DNA of 64,000 bases. Source: Fimadaptatus sp050946055. Lineage in GTDB: Bacteria > Bacillota > Clostridia > Christensenellales > Aristaeellaceae. Below the pieces are notes generated by a model. The model searched no databases. It was not told where the DNA came from and saw nothing but the letters and a program-made list of their open reading frames with translations. Shown here piece by piece: positions 43,544 through 52,242 of this stretch. The DNA lies in contig JBMNUB010000005.1 of NCBI GenBank assembly GCA_050946055.1, forward strand, positions 29,412 through 93,411, read 5' to 3'. Both the position numbers and the translations under genes were made by a program. Each line of letters starts with the position of its first letter. The first letter of the stretch is position 1.

Positions 43544-44833
43544 ATGCTTCTTACTCAGGCCCCCAGAGGCACTAAGGATGTGCTGCCGGACGAGAGCTAT
43601 CTGTGGCAGCTGATAGAGCGCACGCAGCGAGAGGTCTGCGCGCTGCACGGCATACGCGAAGTGCGCACGCCCGTGTTCGAGCATACCGAGCTGTTCCAGC
43701 GCTCGGTGGGCGATACTACCGACGTTGTGCAGAAGGAGATGTACACCTTCAAGGACCGCGGCGACCGCTCCATAACCCTCAAGCCCGAGGGTACGGCGGG
43801 CGTGGTGCGCGCGTTCATAGAGAGCAGCCTGTACGCGCAGCCGCTGCCGCAGAAGATGTGCTACATAAGCTGCCCTGTGTTCCGCTACGAAGCACCACAG
43901 TCGGGCCGCCTGCGCGAGCATCACCAGTTCGGCATAGAGATATTCGGCGCGCCGGATGCCAGCTGCGACGCTGAGCTGATAGCGCTGGCGCTGGAGGTCA
44001 TAGGCCGTCTGGGCGTAAAGGACCTCATGCTGCGCATAAACTCGATAGGCTGCCCCGAGTGCCGCGAGACCTATAAGCGCAAGCTGATAGAGTTCCTGAA
44101 CGAGCGCCGCGATAAGCTCTGCAAGACCTGTCTGGAGCGCCTGGAGCGCAACCCGCTGCGCGCGCTGGACTGCAAGGAGCCGGGCTGCAAGGAGGCCACC
44201 GTGGGCGCGCCCTCCATACTGGACAACCTCTGCGACGATTGCCAGAAGCACTTCGATGCGCTCAAGCGCTATCTGGACGCCATGGGCATAGCCTATGAGG
44301 TGGACAGCCGCATAGTGCGCGGACTGGATTATTACACCAAGACCGTGTTCGAGATAATCACCACCGTGCCGGGCGAGGGCGGCAAGCCCGCAAGCGAGCT
44401 GACCGTGTGCGGCGGAGGCAGGTATGACGGTCTGGTCGAGCAGGTAGGCGGCCCCAAGTGCGCCGGCATAGGTTTCGGCATGGGCGCGGAGCGCCTTATA
44501 ATGGTCATGCGTCAGCAGGGCATAGCGCCCGAGGAACCCCGCCTTTACGATGCGTTCATAGTGACCATGGGCGATGAGGCGCGCGTAGAGGGGCTCAAGC
44601 TGGCGCGCGAGCTGCGTGCGCAGGGCATACGCTGCGACATAGACCATGCCGCACGCTCTATGAAGGCGCAGTTCAAGTACGCAGGCAAGCTGGGCGCGCC
44701 GGTCGTGGCGGTGCTGGCGGGCGATGAGCTTGCGCAGGGCGTGGTCAAGCTCAAGGACATGCGCGCCTCCGAGGAGCATGCGATAGCGCGCGCGGACGTG
44801 GCCGATGAAGTAAAGCGCATGCTGGGCAAGTAA
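43544..44833 (+). CDS. hisS: Histidyl-tRNA synthetase
   Basis: HisRS charges tRNA-His. The 429-residue class II synthetase begins with the family start QAPRGTKDVLPDE and has motif 2 (PVFRYEAPQSGRLREHHQ), the histidine-specific motifs RGLDYYTKTVFE (about 260) and GGGRYDGL (about 288), motif 3 GFGMGAERL and the C-terminal anticodon-binding domain. An internal Cys-rich part (CPECRETY; CKTCLERL; CDDC) resembles a zinc-binding insertion seen in some clostridial HisRS. The start at 43544 has AAGGAGGAAA upstream; an in-frame ATG at 43445 lies inside the T-box. aspS follows 43 bp later. Confidence 0.96.
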   Translation: MLLTQAPRGTKDVLPDESYLWQLIERTQREVCALHGIREVRTPVFEHTELFQRSVGDTTDVVQKEMYTFKDRGDRSITLKPEGTAGVVRAFIESSLYAQPLPQKMCYISCPVFRYEAPQSGRLREHHQFGIEIFGAPDASCDAELIALALEVIGRLGVKDLMLRINSIGCPECRETYKRKLIEFLNERRDKLCKTCLERLERNPLRALDCKEPGCKEATVGAPSILDNLCDDCQKHFDALKRYLDAMGIAYEVDSRIVRGLDYYTKTVFEIITTVPGEGGKPASELTVCGGGRYDGLVEQVGGPKCAGIGFGMGAERLIMVMRQQGIAPEEPRLYDAFIVTMGDEARVEGLKLARELRAQGIRCDIDHAARSMKAQFKYAGKLGAPVVAVLAGDELAQGVVKLKDMRASEEHAIARADVADEVKRMLGK

Positions 44834-44876
44834 GCCCAAGCATCACATAAGACATATATAATAGGAGGGCGTACAA

Positions 44877-46661
44877 ATGCCTAATATAAAGGATTGGAAG
44901 CGCACGCGCTATTGCGGCGAGCTGCGCATGGCGGATGTGGGAGCAACCGTGACGCTGGACGGCTGGGTGCAGCGCACCCGCAATCTGGGCGGACTGATAT
45001 TCGTATGGCTGCGCGACCGTTCGGGTCTTGTGCAGGTTGTGTTCGATGCGGCCGTGTGCGGCGAGGAGTGCTTTAAGCTGGGCGAGAGCCTGCGCAGCGA
45101 GTACGTGGTGTCCATACGCGGTGAAGTGCGCGCCCGCGAGGAGGGCATGAAGAACGCACAGCTGGAGACCGGCGACATTGAAGTGTTCGTGCGCGAGGCG
45201 GCGCTGTTCAACAAGAGCGAGACTCCGCCCATATACATAGATGACAAGGCCAACGAGTCCGAGACCGTGCGCCTCAAGTACCGCTATCTCGATCTGCGCC
45301 GTCCGTCGCTGCAGCGCACCATACGCATGCGCCATCGCATAATCAACACCATCCGCAATTACATGGACGAGCAGGGCTTCACCGAGGTGGAGACGCCGAT
45401 ACTCACCAAGTCCACGCCCGAGGGCGCGCGCGACTACCTCGTGCCCAGCCGCCTGCATCCGGGCGAGTTCTACGCGCTGCCCCAGTCCCCGCAGATATAC
45501 AAGCAGCTGCTGATGCTGGCGGGCTTTGACAAGTACTATCAGGTGGCGCGCTGCTTCCGCGACGAGGACTCCCGCGCCGACCGTCAGCCCGAGTTCACTC
45601 AGCTGGATATGGAGATGTCCTTTGTGGATATGGAGGACATACAGACCGTGGTCGAGGGCGCGTTCCAGCGCGTGTTCAAGGATGTGCTGGGCATGGAGCT
45701 GCAGCTGCCGCTGCCGCGCATGACCTGGCAGTACGCCATGGACAACTACGGCTCGGATAAGCCCGACACCCGCTTCGACATGCGCCTAAAGGATGTCAGC
45801 GACGTGGTGCGCGAGTGCGGCTTTGGCGTGTTCGAGAGCGCCATCGCGGCGGGCGGCAGCGTGCGCGGCATAAACGCCAAGGGTCTTGCTCCCGAGATGC
45901 CCCGCAAGCAGATAGACGCGCTGACCGAGCTGTGCAAGACCTATCACGCCAAGGGCATGGCATGGGTGACTGTGCAGCCCGACGGCAGCGTCAAGTCCTC
46001 CTTCCTCAAGTTCCTGTCGCCTGAGAAGATGGCGGAGCTGGTCGCGGCCATGGATGGTCAGCCCGGCGACGCACTGTTCTTCGTGGCCGACAAGAACGCC
46101 ACAGTGTATCAGGCGCTGGGCGCGCTGCGCCTTGAGATAGCGCACCGCCACAACCTCATACCCGAGGGCAAGTTCAACCTGTTCTGGGTGACCGAGTTCC
46201 CGATGTACGAGTGGAGCGACGAGGAAGGCCGCTTCCTGGCCATGCACCATCCCTTCACCTCGTGCATGGAGGAGGACAGGCATCTGCTTGAGACCGACAT
46301 GGGCAAGGTGCGCGCCAACGCCTATGACCTGGTGCTCAACGGCATAGAGATGGGCTCCGGCTCCATCCGCATACACTCCAGCGAGGTGCAGGCGCAGACC
46401 TTCGACCTGCTGGGCATCAGCCACGAGGAGGCGCAGCACCGCTTCGGCTTCCTGCTGGAGGCGTTCAAGTACGGCACTCCGCCCCATGGCGGCTTCGCAT
46501 TCGGCATAGACCGCATGATAATGCAGCTCACCGGCACGGACAGCCTGCGCGACGTCATCGCCTTCCCCAAGGGTCAGGGCGCTAACTGCCTGATGATGGA
46601 GACGCCCAGCGACGTAAAGCCCGAGCAGCTTCAGGCGCTCAAGATAAAGGTAGAGCAGTGA
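44877..46661 (+). CDS. aspS: Aspartyl-tRNA synthetase
   Basis: AspRS charges tRNA-Asp. The 594-residue class IIb enzyme has the N-terminal OB-fold anticodon-binding domain (VTLDGWVQRTRNLGGL), class II motif 2 (FRDEDSRADRQPEFTQLDME), the bacterial GAD insertion domain (about 290-420) and motif 3 GFAFGIDRMIMQLTG. The bacterial length and GAD domain mark it as the bacterial type; discriminating or non-discriminating activity towards tRNA-Asn cannot be told reliably. It shares the T-box leader with hisS; AGGAGGGCG lies just before its ATG. Confidence 0.96.
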   Translation: MPNIKDWKRTRYCGELRMADVGATVTLDGWVQRTRNLGGLIFVWLRDRSGLVQVVFDAAVCGEECFKLGESLRSEYVVSIRGEVRAREEGMKNAQLETGDIEVFVREAALFNKSETPPIYIDDKANESETVRLKYRYLDLRRPSLQRTIRMRHRIINTIRNYMDEQGFTEVETPILTKSTPEGARDYLVPSRLHPGEFYALPQSPQIYKQLLMLAGFDKYYQVARCFRDEDSRADRQPEFTQLDMEMSFVDMEDIQTVVEGAFQRVFKDVLGMELQLPLPRMTWQYAMDNYGSDKPDTRFDMRLKDVSDVVRECGFGVFESAIAAGGSVRGINAKGLAPEMPRKQIDALTELCKTYHAKGMAWVTVQPDGSVKSSFLKFLSPEKMAELVAAMDGQPGDALFFVADKNATVYQALGALRLEIAHRHNLIPEGKFNLFWVTEFPMYEWSDEEGRFLAMHHPFTSCMEEDRHLLETDMGKVRANAYDLVLNGIEMGSGSIRIHSSEVQAQTFDLLGISHEEAQHRFGFLLEAFKYGTPPHGGFAFGIDRMIMQLTGTDSLRDVIAFPKGQGANCLMMETPSDVKPEQLQALKIKVEQ

Positions 46662-46685
46662 TGCGCGCAAATTAGAGTGCGATTT

Positions 46686-46940
46686 GCGGCGGCCTTCCCG
46701 ATGGGATGGCCGCCGCAGACTGTCAAAAACCCCGGGAGAGCTCGAGAGGGTCAAGACCCTCTCGACTTCAATCGCGCCCAGCGATATGTGCGCTGGGCGC
46801 GTAGATATTTTGGCGGCGGGAAATCCCATTTCCCAGAGCAGCATATCTTCCTTGCAGTTTCCACGCCCGGAAACCTTAAGGATTTCAGTGGAAACTGAGT
46901 AGAGGTGGCAGCGGCGGCCTTCCCGATGGGATGGCCGCCG
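46686..46940. repeat. Dispersed hairpin-rich element, copy 2, bracketed by identical hairpins
   Basis: The core from CTGTCAAAAACCCCGGGAGA (46720) to TGGAAACTGAGTAG corresponds to copy 1 at 35383. Its first hairpin is CGAGAGGGT/ACCCTCTCG, a different sequence in the same place. The element also has GCGCCCAGCG/CGCTGGGCGC, GGGAAAT/ATTTCCC and CAGTTTCC/GGAAACTG stems. It is bracketed by two identical hairpins, GGCGGCC-TTCCCGATGGGAT-GGCCGCC, at about 46687-46713 and 46913-46939. On the minus strand both copies encode a similar peptide containing GRGNCKEDMLL, which is probably a repeat artefact. Confidence 0.8.
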
Positions 46941-47039
46941 ATTTGCGTTGCCTAGCAGCGCGCGCATATTGACTGAGAAAATGTGTTTAGAGGTATGCAA
47001 TATGGGGTATATTACTTTCAGCAGAAGGCGGAGGCGGTA

Positions 47040-47492
47040 ATGATGCGCAGAACAGGCACGGTTGTAAAGGACGCTGAAGGCGTGCTCAAGGTGATGGTAG
47101 AGCGCCCGACAGAGTGCGAACGATGTGGCATGTGTCAGGACAGGAAACTGCTGCTCGATCTGCCCGAGGGCGATTGGAGCGAAGGCGATACTGTGGACAT
47201 AGACATGCCCGCTGACAGGGTGCTGCGCGCTTCGGCGCTGGTATATGTGCTGCCGCTGCTGCTGCTGTTTTTAGGGCTGCTGCTGGGCGATGCCGTGGGC
47301 GGCGCGCTGGGCATGAGCGCAGAGGGCGCGAGCATACTCATGGGACTGGCGCTTATGGCGCTGGGCTTTGTGGGGGTAAAGCTAATATCGCCGCACCTCA
47401 AGCGCAAGGGCGCGCTGGACATGCAGATGACGCCCTGCGGCCACAGCACGAGTGAGATAAGGGCCATGAAGGCCGATGATAAGCAGAAATGA
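47040..47492 (+). CDS. SoxR-reducing system RseC family protein
   Basis: The 150-residue protein has the RseC/MucC layout: an N-terminal cytosolic part with a cysteine motif ECERCGMCQ (about 21-29), a central hairpin of two hydrophobic helices (about 62-80 and 88-108) and a short basic tail. In E. coli RseC acts with the Rnf/Rsx membrane complex; in Clostridia it is a common companion of redox genes. ATG 47040 or 47043 is chosen because GGAGG at 47030-47034 is correctly spaced; a start at 46983 would add a tail unlike the family. It precedes thioredoxin by 15 bp, so the two form a redox operon. Confidence 0.82.
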   Translation: MMRRTGTVVKDAEGVLKVMVERPTECERCGMCQDRKLLLDLPEGDWSEGDTVDIDMPADRVLRASALVYVLPLLLLFLGLLLGDAVGGALGMSAEGASILMGLALMALGFVGVKLISPHLKRKGALDMQMTPCGHSTSEIRAMKADDKQK

Positions 47493-47507
47493 CGGAGGTA
47501 TGCTGAT

Positions 47508-47831
47508 ATGTCTGATGTTGTAAAGGCGTTTGATTCAAAGGGTCTGAGCGAGGCTATGGCGGACGGCAAGCCCGTGCTGGTGGACTTTTGGGCATCGTGG
47601 TGCGGCCCGTGCCGCATGATGTCGCCGGTCGTAGATGCGGTAGCGGAGGAGTACGCGGACAGGCTCACCGTGGGCAAGGTCAATGTGGATGAGGAGACTG
47701 ATCTGTCCGAGAAGTACATGGTCATGAGCATACCCACGCTGATACTGTTCAAGGGCGGCGAGCAGGTCGATCGCATAGTGGGCGCACGCTCTCCCAGGGA
47801 TCTCAAGAACTGGCTGAATCAGCTGCTGTAA
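47508..47831 (+). CDS. trxA: Thioredoxin
   Basis: The 107-residue protein is a canonical thioredoxin: active site WCGPC (31-35) after VLVDFWAS, the cis-Pro in SIPTLILFKGG (about 74-84) and family length. It reduces protein disulfides in the cytoplasm, receiving electrons from a thioredoxin reductase not present in this window. All its isoleucines are coded by ATA, illustrating the window's codon habit. It lies 15 bp after the RseC-like gene with GGAGG upstream and is followed by a terminator. Confidence 0.96.
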   Translation: MSDVVKAFDSKGLSEAMADGKPVLVDFWASWCGPCRMMSPVVDAVAEEYADRLTVGKVNVDEETDLSEKYMVMSIPTLILFKGGEQVDRIVGARSPRDLKNWLNQLL

Positions 47832-47864
47832 TGCACCTACATATCAAACAGGCATGAAATACAC

Positions 47865-47912
47865 AAAAAGCATCATCTGTCACCGGACTTGCCGGGGGTG
47901 GATGATGCTTTT
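47865..47912. terminator. Terminator after trxA
   Basis: AAAAAGCATCATC pairs with GATGATGCTTTT; an inner CCGG/CCGG part can stack in the loop. T tracts exist on both strands, so it works in both directions. Confidence 0.85.
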
Positions 47913-47968
47913 ATATATGTTAATTTGCGCGTTTTGAGCAATGCCATGCCTGAGCAGGGCAACACGCG

Positions 47969-48298
47969 CGGCATGCATGAGCATACCGCAATCACATTCG
48001 CATGGAGGTATACGGAGCGCAGTGCGGATGCGTTGCCAAGCTCCACACGCGGCATGCATGCGCATACCTCAACACCGTTCGCATGGAGGTATACGGAGCG
48101 CAGTGCGGATGCGTTGCCAAGCTCCACGCGCGGCATGCATGCGCATACCGCAACCCCTGTTCGCATGGAGGTATACGGAGCGCAGTGCGGATGCGTTGCC
48201 AAGATTCGCGCGCGGCAAGCATGCGCATACCGCAACCCCTGTTTGCATGGAGGTATACGGAGCGCAGTGCGGATGCGTTGCCAAGCCAAGCTCCGCAT
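47969..48298. repeat. Tandem array, period 81-82 bp, four copies
   Basis: The core CATGGAGGTATACGGAGCGC recurs at 48001, 48082, 48164 and 48246, followed each time by AGTGCGGATGCGTTGCCAAG. Between cores there is a GCATGCATGCGCATACCGCA-like stretch rich in GCATGC. The array fills the gap between the trxA terminator and the minus-strand nitroreductase gene. Open frames across it on both strands are Arg/Ala/Cys-rich and not gene-like. Confidence 0.9.
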
Positions 48299-48421
48299 GC
48301 GGCAGATCGGGTCATGCCATATTGCTGTTCGCTTGCGCGATGAACCGCGTGACAATGGAGCCGCCATGAGCAGAGCTTCGTGCCTGTGCATGCCGCGCGC
48401 TAAAGGCTTGAGCAGGCGCTT

Positions 48422-48946
48422 TTAGCGCACGCGGACGACCGTGCCTTCGCGGCGGGGCTTGGGGTCGGGGAACGAACCGTCGTGATAGCCCAGTATGCAG
48501 TTGCCTACGCCGCGGTAATTGCCTTCCAGCCCCCACTTCTTGAGCAGCGCCTTGCCCTCGTCGGTCTCGAACATCTCGCGGGCGCGGTGTATCCAGCAGG
48601 AGTCCACGCCCAATGAATAGGCGGCGTTCATAAGGTTGCCCATCATGAGCGGGCCGTCGTAGCCGGGGCAGGCGGCTATGTCCATGTTCTCCAGCACGAC
48701 TATCACGCAGGGCGCACCGTAGAAGGGATCGCCGTCCGAACCCATTATCGCGGCGTTCATGCGGCTGAGCTGATCGCGGGTGGCCTTGTCCTGCACCACT
48801 ACCATCACACAGGGCTGCTTGCCCATGCCGCTGGGCGTATACCTTCCGGCTTCGATTATGTCATTTAGGGCGGCTTCGTCTACCTGACGGGGCAGATAGC
48901 GGCGCACGGCACGCCTGCCGGTCAGAACCTTAATAGTCTCGTTCAT
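48422..48946 (-). CDS. Nitroreductase family protein
   Basis: The 174-residue protein is a short FMN-dependent nitroreductase: the N-terminal RRAVRRYLPRQV (FMN phosphate contact, about 10-21), the dimer/FMN segment AGRYTPSGMGKQP (about 33-45) and GVDSCWIHRARE in the C-terminal half. Members reduce nitro groups or quinones, or act on other flavin chemistry with NAD(P)H; substrate unknown. ATG 48946 is preferred, nine bases after AAGGAAG; an in-frame TTG at 48955 is the alternative. It is transcribed alone towards the tandem array at 47969. Confidence 0.88.
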   Translation of the reverse strand: MNETIKVLTGRRAVRRYLPRQVDEAALNDIIEAGRYTPSGMGKQPCVMVVVQDKATRDQLSRMNAAIMGSDGDPFYGAPCVIVVLENMDIAACPGYDGPLMMGNLMNAAYSLGVDSCWIHRAREMFETDEGKALLKKWGLEGNYRGVGNCILGYHDGSFPDPKPRREGTVVRVR

Positions 48947-48955
48947 GTATGCCAA

Positions 48956-49364
48956 CTTCCTTTCGCGCGGACAGTCCGCAGATTCATGCCCACATTATAC
49001 CACGTTAGAATCAGCTGCGCACGCATAAGGGAAAATTTTGTGGCGGAATTGCAGTAAGCTCATTTTGAGGAGGGGCATATCGATGGCAAGCCCGCCTGCG
49101 CATGCCGCAGCTGCCCGTGACATGGCATCTGCCAGCATACCAGCAGAAGGCGCGCGCATGTGCAAAAGCACATCGCTGCTAGTGCTGAAGCTGCGTGCGG
49201 CGTGGTCATGGAGGTGCGCCTGCGCATGCCGCAACTGCCCGTGACATGCCGCATGCAGGTCTGCGCGCATGTCTCGAATTGACTATCCCCGCGCTAATCA
49301 AACTCTCATATGCGCGCCACCTTTTGCGCACGGCAAATGCAGAGCAGGCTTAACACTGGCGCGC
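48956..49364. other. Intergenic region with a short direct repeat
   Basis: A 31 bp unit starting GCCTGCGCATGCCGC and ending CCCGTGACATG occurs at 49092-49122 and 49218-49248 with one mismatch. A possible -10 box TATAAT lies at 49365-49370 for the gene at 49405, with no convincing -35 box. No gene was recognised. Confidence 0.5.
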
Positions 49365-49404
49365 TATAATGGGAACATCACAAAATTACGCTAGGAGTGA
49401 GGCT

Positions 49405-50100
49405 ATGCCGTCTTTCAGCCTGCCCATAATGACGCTGTTTTCCAATCCGATGCTGTTTTTGCGGAATCTGCTGCTGAGCGCGCCCGCGATACTTATAGCG
49501 CTCACGCTGCATGAGCTGGCGCATGGCCTTGCGGCCTACTGGTGCGGCGATCCTACCGCCAAGATGATGGGACGGCTGTCGCTCAACCCGCTGCGCCATC
49601 TCGACCCGATAGGCACGGCCATGCTGGTGCTGGTCGGATTCGGATATGCCAAGCCCGTGCCGGTAAACCCGCGCTACTTCAAAAAGCCGAGACTGTACGA
49701 CTTCTTCGTGTCGATAGCGGGCATAACCATGAACATGATACTGTTTGCGCTGTTTGGCATGGCGTATTTTAGCTATGTAAACTTCGCTTCGGATGCGATG
49801 TTCAATGAATACATAGCCTACTTCCTGTTCTACTGCGCGCAGATAAACGCATGTCTGGCCGTGTTCAACGTGCTGCCGCTGCCGCCGCTGGACGGATACC
49901 ATGTGGTGAACGACCTGCTGCTCAAGCGTCCGCTGTTTGCAAGCGAGCAGCAGGCGCGCATCGGTCAGGGCATACTGTTCCTGCTGATATTGACGGGCCT
50001 GCTGGACAAGTACATAGCCTTCTGCGTGGGCAATTCAAGCTCGGGGCTGTGGGGCGGGCTTTTCCATATATTCAAGGGAATAGCACAAAACTTCGTTTAG
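49405..50100 (+). CDS. Site-2 protease family (M50) membrane peptidase
   Basis: The 231-residue protein has about five to six membrane segments and the zinc protease motif HELAH (HExxH) in LTLHELAHGLAAYWCGD (about 36-52), with the second family motif NVLPLPPLDGYHV (about 156-168) providing the Asp ligand. This is the small soluble-domain-free subgroup (YwhC/YdiL-like) that lies beside scpA-scpB in many Bacillota. Site-2 proteases cut membrane-spanning segments; the substrate is unknown. The start at 49405 follows AGGAGTGAGG; scpA begins ten bases after its stop. Confidence 0.9.
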   Translation: MPSFSLPIMTLFSNPMLFLRNLLLSAPAILIALTLHELAHGLAAYWCGDPTAKMMGRLSLNPLRHLDPIGTAMLVLVGFGYAKPVPVNPRYFKKPRLYDFFVSIAGITMNMILFALFGMAYFSYVNFASDAMFNEYIAYFLFYCAQINACLAVFNVLPLPPLDGYHVVNDLLLKRPLFASEQQARIGQGILFLLILTGLLDKYIAFCVGNSSSGLWGGLFHIFKGIAQNFV

Positions 50101-50109
50101 GAGCGCGCC

Positions 50110-50916
50110 ATGGCTTACAGAGTTTCGCTCAAGGACTTTGAAGGCCCGCTTGATCTGCTGCTGATGCTGATAGGCAAGGCCAAGATAGACATAAAGGACA
50201 TATTCGTATCGCAGATAACCGAGCAGTACCTAAGCTATATGGATGGGCTAAATGAGCTGGACATGGATTCGGCAAGCGAGTTTCTGGCCATGGCGGCGAC
50301 GCTGCTGGAGATAAAGTCGCGCGCCATGCTGCCCAGACCGCAGCCCGCAGCCGAGGGCGAGGAGACGCCCGAGGAAGAACTGGTGCGCCGTCTGGAAGAA
50401 TACAAGGCCATAAAGGAAGCCTGCGCGCGCATGCACGATCTGGAGAGCGCCGCGCGCGCCATGCTGACCAAGCTGCCCGAGGAATACCCGCTGCCGCCCA
50501 AGGTGTACGAGCTGACCGGGTTATCGCTGGACGGGCTTACGCGGGCGCTGCGCTCGCTGCTGGACAGAGTGGAGCGCGACGAGGAGAGCCGCGGCGCGCC
50601 CGCCGAGCGCAGGATACGCCGCGATGACTTCAACGTGGCCGCGTGCCAATACCGCATACAGAAGCGGCTAAGGCGCGGGCCGGTGGCGTTCTTCGACCTG
50701 TTCTCGCCCAGAGCTTCGCGCACAGAGATAATATCGGTGTTTCTGGCATTGCTGGAGCTGATAAAGCTCAGCCGCGCTACGGTGTATCAGCAGAGCCTGT
50801 TTTCTGACATAGTGATAATGCCGGTGCTGGGCGGCGCGCCCGACGAGGGCGGTGCATCCGAATACGATGCTCCGGCAAGCGGTGCGGATGCGCATGCGGC
50901 AGAAGCGGGCGAGTAA
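50110..50916 (+). CDS. scpA: Segregation and condensation protein A
   Basis: ScpA is the kleisin of the SMC condensin complex that organises and segregates chromosomes. The 268-residue protein has the N-terminal kleisin motif FEGPLDLLLMLI (about 10-21) with DIFVSQITEQYL, the middle SEFLAMAATLLEIKSRAMLP and the C-terminal winged-helix region with VAFFDLF and ISVFLALLELIKL. Length is typical (about 250). A C-terminal Ala/Asp/Gly-rich tail (about 240-268) is extra and low-complexity. scpB follows after an unusually long gap of about 310 bp, where other genomes have a tight overlap. Confidence 0.94.
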   Translation: MAYRVSLKDFEGPLDLLLMLIGKAKIDIKDIFVSQITEQYLSYMDGLNELDMDSASEFLAMAATLLEIKSRAMLPRPQPAAEGEETPEEELVRRLEEYKAIKEACARMHDLESAARAMLTKLPEEYPLPPKVYELTGLSLDGLTRALRSLLDRVERDEESRGAPAERRIRRDDFNVAACQYRIQKRLRRGPVAFFDLFSPRASRTEIISVFLALLELIKLSRATVYQQSLFSDIVIMPVLGGAPDEGGASEYDAPASGADAHAAEAGE

Positions 50917-50946
50917 AGCGCAACTTCGCCTGCGCATGGCGATGCG

Positions 50947-51023
50947 GGCGATGCCGCGATAAGTGCGGTCGGGTGTCTGCCGCGCAAATGGCGACTAAGG
51001 CGATGCCGCGATAAGTGCGGTCG
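50947..51023. repeat. Direct repeat in the scpA-scpB gap
   Basis: A 25 bp unit, GGCGATGCCGCGATAAGTGC plus GGTCG, occurs at 50947-50971 and 50999-51023. The rest of 50917-51228 holds no recognisable gene; its reading frame into scpB has no ribosome binding site until 51218. Confidence 0.6.
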
Positions 51024-51228
51024 TGTGCAATGCCAATGCAAGCGCGGTAATGTGACGGCCGTGCAAATGGCGGGGCAGGCAGCGTCAAGGCGGGCGTGCG
51101 CGGGCGGCAAGGGCGCAGCTTATCCCGCACAGCGCATGCCGCTGCGCCGTATGGCGATGGACGATGAAGCACAGGCCGCTCAAGCGGCACATAAGCAAAA
51201 CGCCCCTGAGGGCGCATGGAGGCTTTTA

Positions 51229-51774
51229 ATGGACAGAGCGGAGGCCGCCTCGGTAATCGAGGCCATACTTTTCGTTTCGGGCGACCCTGTGGAGACGCGC
51301 GCCATAGCGCAGGCGCTCTCTATAAGCGAGGACGAGGCGCGCGCGGCGCTGGATGAGCTGGGCTCGCGGCTGGACTATGAGCGGCGCGGGCTGCATCTGA
51401 GGCGCTTTGGCAGCAAGGCGCAGCTGAGCATACGCGCCGAGTATGCGCCCTATGTGGAGCGCCTGCTCCAGCCCGTGCAGAAGCAGACGCTGAGTCAGGC
51501 GGCGCTGGAGACGCTGGCCATAGTCGCGTACCGGCAGCCCATAACCCGGCTGGAGATAGAGGCGATACGCGGCGTAAAGTGCGATTACTCCATACAGATG
51601 TTGATATCGCGCGAGCTGATAGGCGAGGTGGGGCGCAAGGATACCGTGGGGCATCCCATACTCTACGGCACTACCGATGCGTTCCTTGCGCACTTTGGCA
51701 TAGCGTCGCTGGAGGAATTGCCCGCGCTTGAGCCGGAGAGCGCACCGGACGATGCGGACGACATGCCCATATGA
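51229..51774 (+). CDS. scpB: Segregation and condensation protein B
   Basis: ScpB is the winged-helix partner that dimerises on ScpA in the SMC complex. The 181-residue protein starts with the family pattern IEAILFVSGDPV (about 9-20), has two winged-helix units and the signature LETLAIVAYRQPITRLEIE (about 92-110) with GHPILYGTTDAFL. ATG 51229 follows GGAGG at 51218-51222; longer in-frame starts back to 51025 add an unrelated Ala/Arg-rich stretch and cross a direct repeat. Confidence 0.93.
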   Translation: MDRAEAASVIEAILFVSGDPVETRAIAQALSISEDEARAALDELGSRLDYERRGLHLRRFGSKAQLSIRAEYAPYVERLLQPVQKQTLSQAALETLAIVAYRQPITRLEIEAIRGVKCDYSIQMLISRELIGEVGRKDTVGHPILYGTTDAFLAHFGIASLEELPALEPESAPDDADDMPI

Positions 51775-52242
51775 CCATATACGGCGGCAGACCTGGCGGT
51801 ATTTCCGCAGGGTTTGCCGCCGCTTTGTGTATGCGTATGGCAAAGCGGAATGGCGGCGGTATCAATGTGCATAAGCGGGCGGGGATGATGCTTATACTGC
51901 TCATATCGCAATCAACGCCTGCGGGTATACGCAGCAAAGCTGTGCATGCAGCCGCTTCATGCGGACGCGATTGCATATTGCACGCGACACTGGACAGTAT
52001 GCGCAACGGGCGATGACGGGGCATTTCACGCAGGGAGAACGATTCATGCTGTGAGCGGCGCATAAGCCTACCGCATGCGCCAGCGTGCTGAATGCGGCGC
52101 AAATGTGCATGCGTCGGGCGACGCGGGCGACATTTGAGCGCGCGCAGTGCGGTTTTGGGACGCGATTTATTGTAAGCAGGCCGCAAATGTGATATAAATA
52201 TGGCATGGGGCGCGGGGGAGACGCGCCGGGAAGGAGCAAAGT
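51775..52242. other. Intergenic region upstream of the ABC-2 exporter
   Basis: No gene-like frame, tandem array or structured RNA is evident in these 468 bases. Just before the ABC gene a TATAAA at about 52194 could be a -10 box. A GGAAGGAG ribosome binding site precedes 52243. Confidence 0.5.

Noticed and set aside
45786..47000. Long minus-strand open frame containing GRGNCKEDMLL, also found near 35430-35726
   Set aside because: It is antisense to aspS and to the dispersed element; the shared peptide is explained by the repeat.
47873..48425. Long open frames on both strands across the 82 bp array
   Set aside because: The products are Arg/Cys/Ala-rich repeats without ribosome binding sites and follow the DNA repeat.
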